Shown: positions 29,327-41,035, numbered from the stretch's first letter. The stretch: 64,000 nucleotides of DNA from Deinococcus alpinitundrae (GCF_009982895.1 NZ_WXZL01000001.1:1-64000); one strand, 5' to 3'. Program-made: numbers and translations. Notes: generated by a model not told the origin, from the letters alone.

Positions 29327-29917
29327 GTGCGCCGACTGCCGACCCTTTCCTTGCTGGCCCTCTTGGGCGCGGCCCTGCTCACCCTGATGGGCCTGGCGGC
29401 CTCACCGCTGCCCGCGCCGCCCAACCCTGAGCAGCCCGCGCCCACCCTGTTGGTGCTGGGCGCATCGCAACTCGCCGGACAACCCGGCCCGGCTTTCCGG
29501 CGGCGGCTCGATCACGCCCTGACGCTCTACCGCCAAGGCGGCGTGACCCGGATCATTGTGTCGGGCGGCGTCGGCGCGGGCGACCTCTTCAGCGAGGGCG
29601 AGATCGGCGTGCGCTACCTGCGCGGCCAGGGCGTGCCGGTGGCCGTGCTGCGGGCCGAGGAGCAGAGCCGTACTACCTTCCAGAACCTGCGCAACAGCCG
29701 CCCGCTGATGCCGGGGGCCGTGACCCTGGTCACCGATAGCGTGCACGCCCGCCGCGCCGTGTCGCTCGCCCGCGCCGAGGGAATCGAGGCCGACGTCAGC
29801 AGCGCCGCCATCCGGCCCGCGCCGCGCTACCTGCTGCGCGAATGGCTGGCGCTGCTGGCCTGGCGCCTGCTGGGCTACACCGGTGGGCGCAGCAACCCCT
29901 CCGATCTGGGCGTCTAG
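29327..29917 (+). CDS. YdcF/SanA-like DUF218 protein
   Basis: A 196-residue protein with an N-terminal hydrophobic helix (LLALLGAALLTLMGLAA), probably a membrane anchor, and a DUF218 domain outside: LLVLGASQ, the catalytic-looking ARRRLDHALTLYRQGG region, IIVSGGVG, and LVTDSVHARRAVSLARAEG. DUF218 proteins are linked to envelope or lipid-carrier handling; the reaction is not known. The GTG start is supported by TAGACT nine bases upstream. The phosphorylase gene downstream has its own promoter. Confidence 0.8.
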   Translation: MRRLPTLSLLALLGAALLTLMGLAASPLPAPPNPEQPAPTLLVLGASQLAGQPGPAFRRRLDHALTLYRQGGVTRIIVSGGVGAGDLFSEGEIGVRYLRGQGVPVAVLRAEEQSRTTFQNLRNSRPLMPGAVTLVTDSVHARRAVSLARAEGIEADVSSAAIRPAPRYLLREWLALLAWRLLGYTGGRSNPSDLGV

Positions 29918-29947
29918 CCGCTACGCACCGCCCTTATGGCCATCATG

Positions 29948-29953
29948 TAAGCT
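29948..29953 (+). promoter_or_regulatory. -10 element of the glucan phosphorylase gene (leaderless type)
   Basis: TAAGCT ends seven bases before the ATG at 29961; no ribosome site fits between them. Confidence 0.5.
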
Positions 29954-29960
29954 GGATTCT

Positions 29961-32498
<2,538 letters not shown>

Positions 32499-32533
32499 TC
32501 AAGCAGCTTTGAGTAAAGCAACCAACAAACGAG

Positions 32534-32558
32534 GCGGCCTGCGGGCCGCTTCTTTATT
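32534..32558 (+). terminator. Rho-independent terminator after glgP
   Basis: GCGGCC (32534..32539) pairs with GGCCGC (32544..32549) around TGCG, followed by TTCTTTATT. Confidence 0.7.
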
Positions 32559-32686
32559 GCCGCTCGCTTTTGTTTATAGCACTCTGGCAGTGAGGGTAAG
32601 TGATCGGAAACCGCCGTCTTCCGAGCGTCGTAGAACCCCGCAGGCGGTTGCGGCGTGACTCCGGCTCCTGCCGTTAGACTGGCGCT

Positions 32687-33136
32687 ATGCCCCTTCAGGC
32701 CTACACGGAAACAACCATCGACGCGCCTGTCGAGCAGGTCTTCGAGCGGCTGGCCGATTTCTCGCGGTATCCCGAATGGAATCCCTTCACAGTGCGCGTC
32801 ATTGGCCCGCAGCGGGCCGAAGTGGGCCAGCGGCTGACCCTTCAGGTGCGCTGGACCAGGGGCGGCGGTACCACTTCACCCGAGGTCGTGACCCGGGTCA
32901 GCCCGCCCGACGTGCAGGGCATGGCGGTCCTGATCTGGCGCTACGACCACCTGATGGCCAGACTGGGCCTGCTTCGGTGTGAGCGGGTCCAGACCCTGAG
33001 CGCCTTGCCGGATGCCCAGACCCACTACGTGAGCGTGGAAACGTTCCGGGGACCACTCAGCCGCCTCACGCCGCTGAAACAGGTGCAGCGCGGCTTTGAA
33101 GCCCAGGCGCAGGCACTGGCCGCCAGTTTCCAGTGA
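32687..33136 (+). CDS. SRPBCC family protein
   Basis: A 149-residue START/SRPBCC-fold protein: TTIDAPVEQVFERLADFSRYPEWNPFTV is the typical N-terminal strand-helix. It probably binds a hydrophobic ligand. The C-terminal helix (LKQVQRGFEAQAQALAASF) closes the pocket. The ATG is supported by TAGACT six bases upstream (32675..32680). The DMT transporter gene follows behind a separate promoter. Confidence 0.78.
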   Translation: MPLQAYTETTIDAPVEQVFERLADFSRYPEWNPFTVRVIGPQRAEVGQRLTLQVRWTRGGGTTSPEVVTRVSPPDVQGMAVLIWRYDHLMARLGLLRCERVQTLSALPDAQTHYVSVETFRGPLSRLTPLKQVQRGFEAQAQALAASFQ

Positions 33137-33168
33137 CCTGAATTGCCCCCCAGCCGCACCTGCGGCGC

Positions 33169-33174
33169 TACACT
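33169..33174 (+). promoter_or_regulatory. -10 element of the DMT transporter gene (leaderless type)
   Basis: TACACT ends eight bases before the GTG at 33183; TTGCCC at 33143..33148 is a distant -35 candidate (20-base spacer). Confidence 0.45.
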
Positions 33175-33182
33175 GCTTCTTC

Positions 33183-34067
33183 GTGACCCGTCTGCTATCC
33201 CTGCCCCGCGTCGGCCTGCCTCCGCTTCCCGCCCTGCTGCTCTCCATGAGCAGCATCCAGGGCGGCGCGGCCCTCGCCAAGGGCCTGTTTCCGGCACTGG
33301 GGTTCTCCGGCGTCACGGCCCTGCGGGTGGGCCTGAGTGCCGTGATGCTGCTGCTGATCTTCCGGCCCAATCTGCTGGCCCTCACCGCACGCCAGTGGCG
33401 GGCAGCGGCTATCTACGGCGCGGTGCTGGGCCTGATGAACCTGACCTTTTATGCCTCCATTCAGTACATCCCGCTGGGTCTGGCGGTCACGCTGGAATTT
33501 CTGGGGCCGCTGGCCGTGGCGGTGGGCAGCAGCAAACGCCGCAGCGATTTGATCTGGGTGGCGCTGGCCGGGCTGGGCATCTTCCTGATCACCCCGCTGG
33601 GCGGCGGCAGGGCCATTGAGCCGCTGGGCCTTGCGCTGGCGCTGATCGCAGCAGCGCTGTGGGCGGCTTACATCGTTATCGGTTCGCGGATGACACGCCA
33701 CTTTTCCGGCACCCAGGGCGTCAGCGTGGGCATGCTGTTTGCCGCCGTGACGGTGGTGCCGCTCTCACTGCTGCTGGGGTTTTTGCCGTCGCAGGTCACT
33801 GCACCGCTGCTGCTCTCGGGCCTGCTGGTCGCGGCCCTGTCGAGCGCTTTGCCCTACAGCCTGGAGATGATTGCGCTGAGGCAACTGCCCAAGCAGCTCT
33901 TCTCGATTCTGATGAGCCTGGAACCCGCCGTGGCCGCTGTGCTGGGCTGGCTGGTGCTGCACGAACTGCTGAGCGTGTCGCAGTGGCTGGCGATTGGGTG
34001 CGTGATCGCAGCGAGTGTAGGGGCGAGCTGGAACAGCAAGCGGACAGCGCCGGAAGTGCAGGTCTAA
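33183..34067 (+). CDS. EamA/RhtA-type DMT family transporter
   Basis: A 294-residue ten-helix membrane protein with two EamA repeats. Features include ALRVGLSAVMLLLIFRP in the first half and ALPYSLEMIALRQLPKQLFSILMSLEPAVAAVLGWLVLHE in the second, the latter typical of RhtA, the threonine/homoserine exporter branch. It likely exports small amino acids or related compounds; the substrate is not certain. GTG start is supported by TACACT eight bases upstream. Confidence 0.82.
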   Translation: MTRLLSLPRVGLPPLPALLLSMSSIQGGAALAKGLFPALGFSGVTALRVGLSAVMLLLIFRPNLLALTARQWRAAAIYGAVLGLMNLTFYASIQYIPLGLAVTLEFLGPLAVAVGSSKRRSDLIWVALAGLGIFLITPLGGGRAIEPLGLALALIAAALWAAYIVIGSRMTRHFSGTQGVSVGMLFAAVTVVPLSLLLGFLPSQVTAPLLLSGLLVAALSSALPYSLEMIALRQLPKQLFSILMSLEPAVAAVLGWLVLHELLSVSQWLAIGCVIAASVGASWNSKRTAPEVQV

Positions 34068-34141
34068 GCCGAAAGCTGAGCGCGGAAGCCGACAAAGCAA
34101 CGCATACTGCCGCCAGAACCGGCCCAATCAGGTTCGCCCCG

Positions 34142-34166
34142 GAATATGCCTTGTCAAGGCATATTC
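34142..34166. promoter_or_regulatory. Perfect 11-base inverted repeat, likely ArsR operator
   Basis: GAATATGCCTT (34142..34152), spacer GTC, AAGGCATATTC (34156..34166). It overlaps a possible -35 TTGTCA and lies before the ArsR gene. A TACTCT at 34178..34183 may be the -10. Binding by the ArsR protein encoded just downstream is inferred. Confidence 0.65.
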
Positions 34167-34219
34167 TAAATGTGGAATACTCTAGCCAGCTCAACCCGAG
34201 GAGGTGATGGACTCCACCC

Positions 34220-34600
34220 TTGAATGTCGCCACGTTTCATGCTCTCGCCGACCCACAGCGCCTTGAGATCGTGGAACTGCTGCGCCTCAAGCCGCTGACG
34301 GTGGGTGAGATTGCCGCTCAACTTCAGCTGCGGCAGCCGCAGACCTCCAAGCATTTGCGGGTGCTGCAAAGTGCCGGGGTCATCGAGATGCAGGCCGACG
34401 CCAACCGCCGCATCTGCTCACTGCGGCCCGAAGCCTTTCGAGCGCTGGACGACTGGCTGACCACCTTCCGGCAACTCTGGGAAGAGCGCTTCGACAAGCT
34501 GGACGGCTACTTACAGAGGCTTCAGGACTCCGCTCAACCACCAGATCAGCCGCCGGAAACCACCCCGCCGCCACCGCCCAAACCAGGAGACCCCCGATGA
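34220..34600 (+). CDS. ArsR-family transcriptional regulator
   Basis: A 126-residue winged-helix regulator: FHALADPQRLEIVELLRLKPLTVGEIAAQL and QTSKHLRVLQSAGVIE are the typical ArsR helix-turn-helix. No Cys metal-site pattern (ELCVCDL) is present, so it is a non-metal ArsR of the type paired with AHSA1 proteins. The C-terminus is Pro-rich. The start is TTG at 34220, 15 bases after a perfect AGGAGG; the frame and family beginning make this the best start. It overlaps the next gene as ATGA. Confidence 0.85.
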   Translation: MNVATFHALADPQRLEIVELLRLKPLTVGEIAAQLQLRQPQTSKHLRVLQSAGVIEMQADANRRICSLRPEAFRALDDWLTTFRQLWEERFDKLDGYLQRLQDSAQPPDQPPETTPPPPPKPGDPR

Positions 34601-35124
34601 CCAGCACCCACCCCAACATGACCTCCAACGTCGAACACGGCAACGAACTCGTTCTGGAGCGCACCTTCCGCGCTCCAAGCGCCCTCGTGTTCGGGGCGTT
34701 CACGCAGGCCGAACATCTGCGCCAGTGGTGGGGGCCGCGCGGCTGGGAGCTCACCCACTGCACGCTTGATCTGCGATCCGGTGGCAGGTGGCACTACTGC
34801 ATGAAATGTATGGACCAGGCCCAGGCCGGGTTCTACGGCATGGAATCCTGGGAGCTGGGCATCTACGACGAGATCGAGGCTCCCCAGCGGCTCGTCTACA
34901 CCGATTATTTCTCGGATGCGGCAGGAACCATCAATACGGCCATGCCCTCCTCCCAGACCAGCCTGACTTTCGAGGAGGTTGAGGGCGGCACGCGGGTCAT
35001 CAGCCGCTCGATTTACGGCACTGAAGAAGCGCTCAAGACCGTTATGGACATGGGCATGCTTGAGGGCATCTCACAGACCTGGGATCGCCTGACCGAACAT
35101 CTGAGCGCCCAGCAGGCGAAATAA
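34597..35124 (+). CDS. AHSA1/SRPBCC domain protein
   Basis: A 175-residue AHSA1-like protein: LVLERTFRAPSALVFGAFTQAEHLRQWWGPRGWEL is the characteristic first block, and a C-terminal helix ends the fold. It is commonly encoded beside ArsR repressors, and the 4-base overlap supports co-regulation. Its function is not known; the fold binds small hydrophobic molecules. Confidence 0.83.
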   Translation: MTSTHPNMTSNVEHGNELVLERTFRAPSALVFGAFTQAEHLRQWWGPRGWELTHCTLDLRSGGRWHYCMKCMDQAQAGFYGMESWELGIYDEIEAPQRLVYTDYFSDAAGTINTAMPSSQTSLTFEEVEGGTRVISRSIYGTEEALKTVMDMGMLEGISQTWDRLTEHLSAQQAK

Positions 35125-35134
35125 CATACGAAAA

Positions 35135-35347
35135 GTGGACGTAACGGTCCTCAAGAATCAGGCTGGCAAGAACATCCTGGTTTAGGGCAGCGGGGAACTG
35201 GTGCGGTTCTTGTTACGACACCGTCTGGTGGATCAACTGAACCTGCTGACCTATTCGGTTGTGCTGTGCCGTGGCAAGCGCTTGTTTGAAACTGAGGTTC
35301 CAGGCTGCACCTCGCCTTACCGCAGCCCTTCAGTCCCGGTATCGTAG
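35135..35347 (+). pseudogene. Remnant of a RibD-C/dihydrofolate-reductase-family gene
   Basis: Reading from a GTG at 35135, the frame gives DVTVLKNQAGKNILV, then TAG at 35183..35185, then GSGELVRFLLRHRLVDQ and NLLTYSVVLCRGKRLFE before a stop at 35345..35347. This is the C-terminal half of the YyaP/RibD-C (DHFR-like) family, where a Tyr normally occupies the stop position. The first hundred or so residues are missing. It sits in a group (ArsR, AHSA1, VOC) in which an intact family member often occurs. It is a decayed copy. Confidence 0.8.
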
Positions 35348-35449
35348 AGCTGACATACATGCTGAGCGCTCACACGATCACAAACCCAGGACCTCGTTCT
35401 TGCTGGCATTGGCGTTAACGGCCTGGCACTACTCACCCCAGGAGACAAG

Positions 35450-35866
35450 ATGAACTGGACCTTGGAAGTCGTCATCGTGCCGGTCAGCGATGTTGATCGC
35501 GCCCGCGCTTTTTACGAAAACGGACTGGGCTTCAAAGTGGATCACGACACCCGCATGGAGGCAACCCGGCGCGTGGTGCAACTGACGCCGCCCGGTTCTG
35601 GGTGCTCGATTGTGATTGGAAGCGGAATGACCAAGATGGAACCGGGGTCACTTCAGGGCCTGCAACTGGTGGTAAACGATCTTCGCGCTGCACACGCGCA
35701 ACTCGTGGAACGCGGCGTGGAGGTCAGTTCCATCCAGTTCATCGGCAGGGCCAGCCTGCCTCGCGCCGCCACAGAAGACGACGCTCTGAACTTCTCCGGT
35801 TTCGTCTTCTTCAAAGACCCGGACGGCAATAGCTGGACGGTGCAGCAAATCGACGCCAGGCCATAG
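35450..35866 (+). CDS. VOC (glyoxalase/bleomycin resistance) family protein
   Basis: A 138-residue VOC-fold protein: VVIVPVSDVDRARAFYENGLGFKVDHD is the first beta-alpha-beta unit and FVFFKDPDGNSWTVQQI the last strand, with the family Asp-Pro-Asp-Gly-Asn. The metal-binding His/Glu set is incomplete to the eye. It has a good ribosome site AGGAGA. It may use the ArsR promoter or its own. Confidence 0.8.
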   Translation: MNWTLEVVIVPVSDVDRARAFYENGLGFKVDHDTRMEATRRVVQLTPPGSGCSIVIGSGMTKMEPGSLQGLQLVVNDLRAAHAQLVERGVEVSSIQFIGRASLPRAATEDDALNFSGFVFFKDPDGNSWTVQQIDARP

Positions 35867-35871
35867 CAAAA

Positions 35872-35912
35872 CGGCGGCTCCTATCGGATACCGCCGCCTG
35901 AGGCTCTTTTTT
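35872..35912 (+). terminator. Possible terminator after the VOC gene
   Basis: CGGCGG (35872..35877) can pair with CCGCCG (35891..35896); a T run (35907..35912) follows after about ten bases, which is farther than usual. Confidence 0.4.
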
Positions 35913-36054
35913 GTTGGTTCAGCCTTGCCTGTCTCGACCGCTGCGAGTGCACCTTAGAGTGTCCCACCGAACGTAGCCGAGGGGTCTTGTGATTCGGTAC
36001 AGGCCCCCGGCTGCATTCATTCCGGCAGCTGTTCTACACCAGCTCACCGTCTCC

Positions 36055-38616
36055 TCAGTTCAGGGCACCCACCTTGAACCCAAAGCGCTCGCCATCGTAG
36101 TCGATGTTCAGGCTGGTGTTGTCCGGCACCTGTCCGGCCAGGATGTCTTTGGCCAGCGGCGTCTCGATCTGGCGGGAGATGACGCGCTTGAGTGGGCGCG
36201 CACCAAAGGCCGGGTCGTAACCGTCGTGGGCCAGCTTGTCGAGCGCGGCGGGCGTCAGGTTGAGTGTCACACGGCGCTCGGCCAGGCGGCGGCGCAGGCC
36301 ACCGAGTTGAATCTCCACGATGCGGCGCAGATCGCTGGGCGTCAGCGCGTCGAACACGATGATGTCGTCAATGCGGTTGAGAAACTCGGGCCGGAAGCCC
36401 TGCTGCAAGGCTCCCATCACGGCGTCGCGGATGTCCTCGGGGTCGTCGCCGCGTGCCTGCATCTCCAGAATCAGCGGCGAACCGGTGTTGCTGGTCATGA
36501 TGATCAGGGTGTTGCGGAAATCCACCGTGCGGCCCTGCCCATCGGTCAGGCGGCCATCGTCGAGGACTTGGAGCAGCACGTTGAACACGTCGGGGTGCGC
36601 CTTCTCGATCTCGTCGAACAGCAGCACGGCGTAGGGGCGGCGGCGAACGGCCTCGGTGAGCTGACCGCCCTCCTCGTAGCCCACGTAGCCGGGAGGCGCG
36701 CCGATCAGGCGCTGCACGCTGAATTTCTCCATGTACTCGGACATATCGAGGCGCACCATCGAATCCGGCGAGTCGAACAGGGACTCAGCCAGCGCTTTGG
36801 CGAGTTCTGTTTTGCCCACACCGGTCGGCCCCAGGAACATGAAGCTGCCCAGCGGGCGGTTGGGATCGCTCAGGCCCGCCCGCGAGCGGCGAATGGCGTC
36901 CGACACGCTTACGATGGCCCGGTCCTGCCCGATGACGTGCTGGTGCAGCTCCTCTTCGAGCTTGAGCAGCTTCTCGCGCTCACCCTCCATCAACTTGCTC
37001 ACCGGAATGCCGGTCCAGCGGCTGACCACGGCGGCGATGTCGTCCTCGGTGACTTCCATGTGTGCAAATTCCGCGCCCTTGAGCCTGCGCTCCAGCTCCT
37101 GCACGTCACGCTCGAGTTGCGGCAGCGTGCCGTATTCGAGTTCGGCGGCCTTCTGGAGATCGTAGTCGCGCCGCGCCCGCTCGATGTCGGTGCGCACGGC
37201 GTCGAGCGATTCTCGCTTCTCGCGCAGCTGGGCAATCTCGCCGCGCTCGGCTTCCCAGCGGCCCCGCACGTCGTTCAGCTCGTCCGTGAGGGTGGCCAGT
37301 TGGCCCTCAATGTCGAGCAGGCGATTTTGCGAGTCCTGGTCTTTCTCGCGCTTGAGGGCCTCACGCTCGATTTCGAGTTGCAACTTGCGGCGGTCCAACT
37401 GGTCGATGCGCTCGGGACTCGATTCCAGCGCCATCCGCAGGCGGGCCGCCGATTCGTCGATCAGATCAATGGCCTTGTCGGGCAGCTGCCGGTCAGAGAT
37501 GTAACGGTTCGAGAGCTGCGCGGCCGCCACCAGCGCCGGATCGGTGATCTCGACGTTGTGGTGCACCTGATAGCGCTCCTTGATGCCGCGCAGAATACTG
37601 ATGGTGTCTTCCACGCTCGGCTCGTCCACGAACACCGGCTGAAAGCGCCGCTCCAGGGCCGGGTCCTTCTCAATCTCGCGGTACTCGTCGAGCGTGGTCG
37701 CGCCGATCAGGTGCAGCTCGCCGCGTGCCAGGGCGGGCTTGAGCATGTTGCCCGCGTCGAGGCTGCCCTCGGTCTTGCCCGCGCCGACGATGGTGTGCAG
37801 CTCGTCGACGAACAGAATGATCTCGCCGGCCGAGGCCACCACCTCGTCAATGACGCCGCGCAGCCGCTCCTCGAACTCGCCCCGGAATTTCGCGCCAGCC
37901 AGCAGGCTGCCCATATCGAGGCCGATGATCTTCTTGTTTTTCAGGCCCTCCGGCACGTCGCCCTTGACGATTCGCATGGCCAGGCCCTCAGCAATCGCCG
38001 TTTTGCCCACGCCGGGTTCGCCGATCAACACCGGGTTGTTCTTGGTGCGGCGCAGCAGAATCTGCATGGCGCGCCGGATTTCCTCGTCGCGGCCGATCAC
38101 CGGGTCGAACTTGCCGTCCATGGCCCGCTGGGTCAGATCGGTGCCGTATTTTTCGAGCGCTTCAAATTGCTGATCGCTGGTCTTGTTGGTCACGGTTTTT
38201 CCTTTGCGGCCCGCCGTCGCCGCCGCCGTCAGCTGCGCGGCCGTGGGCCAGCCCGGCCCGCCTTTCATTTCGCCGCGCAGGGCGATCAGCAGGGCGTCGG
38301 GGGCCACAAAGCTGTCACCCATCGTCTTGGCGATCTCGTTGGCCTTGGTCAACGCTCGCCCCAGCGCCGGGTCGAGGTACGTCTGGCCCTCGCCGCCCTG
38401 CACGCGGGGCAGCTTGCCGAGTTCGGCGTCCAGCGAGGCGCGGGCCGCATTCAAATCGCCCCCGGCCTGCGTCAGGGTGCGGGCGGCGGTGTCGTTGCCC
38501 AGCAGGGCCGACAGCACCTGCCAGGTCGTCAGGGTCTGGTGCTGGGCCGCCTGGGCCTGTTGCTGCGCCTCGGCGATGGCCTGGAGAGCGGATTCGGTGA
38601 AGTGTTCTGGGTTCAA
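36055..38616 (-). CDS. clpB: ATP-dependent chaperone ClpB
   Basis: An 853-residue ClpB disaggregase that cooperates with DnaK. The N-terminal Clp_N repeats, the first AAA+ Walker A ([15 protein letters not shown]), the long coiled-coil M-domain with Arg/Glu-rich heptads (about 400-520), the second Walker A ([16 protein letters not shown]) and the C-terminal [22 protein letters not shown] are all in order. The start is TTG at 38616, with GAGGAGA six to seven bases upstream, a strong ribosome site. The promoter contains a HAIR-like operator. Confidence 0.94.
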   Translation of the reverse strand: MNPEHFTESALQAIAEAQQQAQAAQHQTLTTWQVLSALLGNDTAARTLTQAGGDLNAARASLDAELGKLPRVQGGEGQTYLDPALGRALTKANEIAKTMGDSFVAPDALLIALRGEMKGGPGWPTAAQLTAAATAGRKGKTVTNKTSDQQFEALEKYGTDLTQRAMDGKFDPVIGRDEEIRRAMQILLRRTKNNPVLIGEPGVGKTAIAEGLAMRIVKGDVPEGLKNKKIIGLDMGSLLAGAKFRGEFEERLRGVIDEVVASAGEIILFVDELHTIVGAGKTEGSLDAGNMLKPALARGELHLIGATTLDEYREIEKDPALERRFQPVFVDEPSVEDTISILRGIKERYQVHHNVEITDPALVAAAQLSNRYISDRQLPDKAIDLIDESAARLRMALESSPERIDQLDRRKLQLEIEREALKREKDQDSQNRLLDIEGQLATLTDELNDVRGRWEAERGEIAQLREKRESLDAVRTDIERARRDYDLQKAAELEYGTLPQLERDVQELERRLKGAEFAHMEVTEDDIAAVVSRWTGIPVSKLMEGEREKLLKLEEELHQHVIGQDRAIVSVSDAIRRSRAGLSDPNRPLGSFMFLGPTGVGKTELAKALAESLFDSPDSMVRLDMSEYMEKFSVQRLIGAPPGYVGYEEGGQLTEAVRRRPYAVLLFDEIEKAHPDVFNVLLQVLDDGRLTDGQGRTVDFRNTLIIMTSNTGSPLILEMQARGDDPEDIRDAVMGALQQGFRPEFLNRIDDIIVFDALTPSDLRRIVEIQLGGLRRRLAERRVTLNLTPAALDKLAHDGYDPAFGARPLKRVISRQIETPLAKDILAGQVPDNTSLNIDYDGERFGFKVGALN

Positions 38617-38638
38617 GACAGTCTCCTCAAGTCCCCTT

Positions 38639-38668
38639 ATTCTGAGACTTGAGTGCCATCATGTCAAG
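38639..38668 (-). promoter_or_regulatory. clpB promoter with HspR (HAIR) operator
   Basis: Minus strand: -35 TTGACA (38667..38662), 17-base spacer, -10 CAGAAT (38644..38639). Plus-strand reading: CTTGAGT (38648..38654), seven bases, TGTCAAG (38662..38668), which matches the HAIR pattern CTTGAGT-N7-ACTCAAG in 12 of 14 positions. The operator covers the -35, so an HspR-type repressor would block it. HspR is not encoded in this window. Confidence 0.75.
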
Positions 38669-38731
38669 TTTATTGAGTGTTAGGCCGGGCTAGTTTCGTG
38701 CTGGAACCTGAAAAGACCAAGCGCGCCCAAT

Positions 38732-39010
38732 TCAGTCGCCCACGAACGTCAGGCGCTCGTATTCCTGCCCGGCCTCCACCACCGGCAGGCCCTGCTCGGC
38801 GTGGCGCTGGAGCTGCTGCAATACGGTGGCGACCATCGGCCCCTCGCCGTACATCTGCACGGCCTCGTCGGTCAGCAGAATTTCCAGGCCATGCCGAACG
38901 TCGCCTTGGCGCTGGCGAATTCGAAAGATCCGGCCTTCCATCTCCTCGTAGGTCGTGACCTGAACGCCTTCGGGAAAGGGAGTCTGGTCAATCTGGGTCT
39001 GAAGGTCCAT
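38732..39010 (-). CDS. Small conserved-looking protein of unknown function
   Basis: A 92-residue acidic protein with no membrane segment. It has the sequence EEMEGRIFRIRQRQGDVRHGLEILLTDEAV and reads like a small regulatory or Clp-adaptor-like domain, but no family is recognised. The start at 39010 has CACAAT followed by GAGGGC before ATG. It lies between clpB and rpiA on the same strand. Confidence 0.6.
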   Translation of the reverse strand: MDLQTQIDQTPFPEGVQVTTYEEMEGRIFRIRQRQGDVRHGLEILLTDEAVQMYGEGPMVATVLQQLQRHAEQGLPVVEAGQEYERLTFVGD

Positions 39011-39079
39011 GCCCTCATTGTGCGGCCTGGGGGCGCGGGCAGGGCCAGGGACTAACACTTGCTTAACGCGCTCCGCAGC

Positions 39080-39787
39080 TCAGCGCGCCGCCGAGGCAGC
39101 AGACCGCACGATCTCGCGCACACCCTCCGGGGCCGCCACGAAGGCCCGCTCGGCCATATTCAGAAACAGGCCCGTCTCGACCACGCCCAACGTGCCCTTC
39201 AGGGGGCGCTCCAGAGCGGCCAGATCGGCTCCAGCGAAGCGGGCGTCATAGATGAAATTGCCGTTGTCAGTGAGATACAGTTCGCCCGCCTGACGGCGCA
39301 GTTCGCCCACCGCGCCCAGCGCCTGCAAGCGCTCCAGGGTGCTGTCCACGCCGAAGCGCAGCACCTCGATCGGCAGCGGTGCCCTCTCCCCCAGGCGCGT
39401 CACCAGCTTGGTGTGGTCGGCGATGATGATCAGCCGCCGCGCCTGAACCTCCACCAGCTTCTCGCGCACCAGCGCGCCGCCGAGGCCCTTGATCAGGTCC
39501 ACATCCGGCGTGATCTCGTCAGCCCCGTCGATGGCGAGGTCGAAGAACTGCCGGGTCAGCGGCCCGACATCGAGTCCCAGGGCGCGGGCCTGCGCGTCGC
39601 TGGCCTCACTGGTCGCCACGCAACTCAGCCCCGACAACTCGCCCGCCGCCACCCTGCGCCCCAGTTCGGCAATGGCGTATTTAGCGGTGCTGCCGGTGCC
39701 GAGGCCTAGATGCATGCCACTTTCGATCAGCGAGACGGCCCGCACCGCCGCCTCTTTCTTCAGCGCTTCCAGATCGGGGATCGGCAC
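39080..39787 (-). CDS. rpiA: Ribose-5-phosphate isomerase A
   Basis: A 235-residue RpiA, which interconverts ribose-5-phosphate and ribulose-5-phosphate in the pentose phosphate pathway. Motifs are GLGTGSTA, DLAIDGADEI, LIKGLGGALVREK (with the catalytic Glu) and ADHTKLV. The GTG start at 39787 lies three bases after the stop of the peroxiredoxin gene, so they are co-transcribed. Confidence 0.94.
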   Translation of the reverse strand: MPIPDLEALKKEAAVRAVSLIESGMHLGLGTGSTAKYAIAELGRRVAAGELSGLSCVATSEASDAQARALGLDVGPLTRQFFDLAIDGADEITPDVDLIKGLGGALVREKLVEVQARRLIIIADHTKLVTRLGERAPLPIEVLRFGVDSTLERLQALGAVGELRRQAGELYLTDNGNFIYDARFAGADLAALERPLKGTLGVVETGLFLNMAERAFVAAPEGVREIVRSAASAAR

Positions 39788-39790
39788 GGC

Positions 39791-40294
39791 CTAGGACTTG
39801 GCCTGATCGGCTTCGATGGCCTGGACCACCGCGTCCGAGTGGCCGTCCACGCTCACGGCGTACCAAGCCTTGACCAGCTGGCCGTCCGGCCCGACCAGGA
39901 AGGTGGTGCGCTTGACGCCCTGCGACACCTTGCCGTACAGATTCTTGGTGCCGTACGCGCCCACCGCTTTCAGAAAGTCGGCGCTGGGATCGGAGAGCAG
40001 CGGAAACGGCAGGCTGTGCTCGGCGGCAAAAGAGGCGTGGCTCTCGGCGTCGTCCATGCTCAGGCCCAGCACCTGCGCTCCGTGCTGCTTGAGGGCCATG
40101 TTGTCGCGAAAGTCGCAGGCTTCCTTGGTGCAGCCGGGGGTGTTGTCTTTGGGGTACACGTACAGCACCAGGTACCGGCCGCTGGAATCTTTCAGGGTGT
40201 GCCTCTGCCCCTGGGCATCGGGCAAATCAAAATCGGGAAAGGCGTCCCCGGGCCGGAGCCTGGGCGCTTCGTCTGTCTGGTCGGGCTGGGTCAT
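39791..40294 (-). CDS. bcp: Thiol peroxidase BCP (bacterioferritin comigratory protein type)
   Basis: A 167-residue peroxiredoxin of the BCP/PrxQ group that reduces hydroperoxides. The peroxidatic Cys is in YPKDNTPGCTKEACDFRD, with a resolving Cys five residues later. The TAGCCT box is five bases before the ATG (plus-strand 40300..40305). An antioxidant gene immediately upstream of rpiA is plausible in NADPH supply. Confidence 0.9.
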   Translation of the reverse strand: MTQPDQTDEAPRLRPGDAFPDFDLPDAQGQRHTLKDSSGRYLVLYVYPKDNTPGCTKEACDFRDNMALKQHGAQVLGLSMDDAESHASFAAEHSLPFPLLSDPSADFLKAVGAYGTKNLYGKVSQGVKRTTFLVGPDGQLVKAWYAVSVDGHSDAVVQAIEADQAKS

Positions 40295-40319
40295 GCTTCA
40301 GGCTAACACCTGCTTGCCG

Positions 40320-40949
40320 CTACTTCTTGAGCGACATCAATTCCGAGCCGCTGTTCGCGCGCTGAATCCGGACGATGCCGATGTCGGGCACGATCCACTG
40401 CGTCTCGCTGAACTTCTGGCGAATCGGCAGCACCGCCACGCGGGCGTCCACGTTGCCGCTCATCTCGACTTTCCAGGCATCGAAGGTTCCGGCAGGCACC
40501 GTGACTTTCTCGCGGCTGACGATACGGTAATTGAAGGTGATGGTCGCCCTGGCGTTGAAGCCGGATTTGCGGCCTTCCAGATTCATGATGTAGTTCCAGG
40601 CATAACCGGTCTTCCAGCTGGCGGGCGCGGGGAAGCTCACTCCAGTCACGGTCAGCCGGGTGATCTCGGCTCCGCCGATGCTGGGCGCGGTCACGTTGAT
40701 GTGCGCACCGGCCTCACAGCGAAAGCTCTGCGGCGCGGACGGCTTGCCAGGGGTGGTGTAGGTGTCGGTATAGCCCTTGTCAGTCAGGCTGCGGCGCATC
40801 TCGTAGAATTCCACGCCGTCCTTGTCGGTGTCGCGGTAAGTCCAGACCCAGTCGGGCCGCATCGGCTTGATGCCGCCGTCGCAGGAGCCAGCTTCGGCCA
40901 GCGCGGGAAGGAGGAGAAACGGCAGCAAGGCGGGAACGAGGCGGCGCAT
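40320..40949 (-). CDS. Secreted or periplasmic protein of unknown function
   Basis: A 209-residue protein with a signal peptide (RRLVPALLPFLLLPALAEA) and a Cys soon after. The mature part is beta-rich, with a late section SREKVTVPAGTFDAWKVEM that looks like the C-terminal part of DUF3108-type or lipocalin-like beta proteins. Function is unknown. The ATG is supported by TAGCAT six bases upstream (40961..40956 on the minus strand). Confidence 0.65.
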   Translation of the reverse strand: MRRLVPALLPFLLLPALAEAGSCDGGIKPMRPDWVWTYRDTDKDGVEFYEMRRSLTDKGYTDTYTTPGKPSAPQSFRCEAGAHINVTAPSIGGAEITRLTVTGVSFPAPASWKTGYAWNYIMNLEGRKSGFNARATITFNYRIVSREKVTVPAGTFDAWKVEMSGNVDARVAVLPIRQKFSETQWIVPDIGIVRIQRANSGSELMSLKK

Positions 40950-41035
40950 GACCGCATGCTAAGGGCTGGCGGTGAGGAGGATGCCGCGCGGGGCTGACGC
41001 GGCACTCATCCCCGGCCGGTGCGCGCAAAGTGACT

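Noticed and set aside
34207..34260. Short leader peptide at ATG 34207 behind AGGAGG
   Set aside because: The spacing to the ribosome site is too short and the frame ends after 17 codons; the ArsR TTG start fits better.
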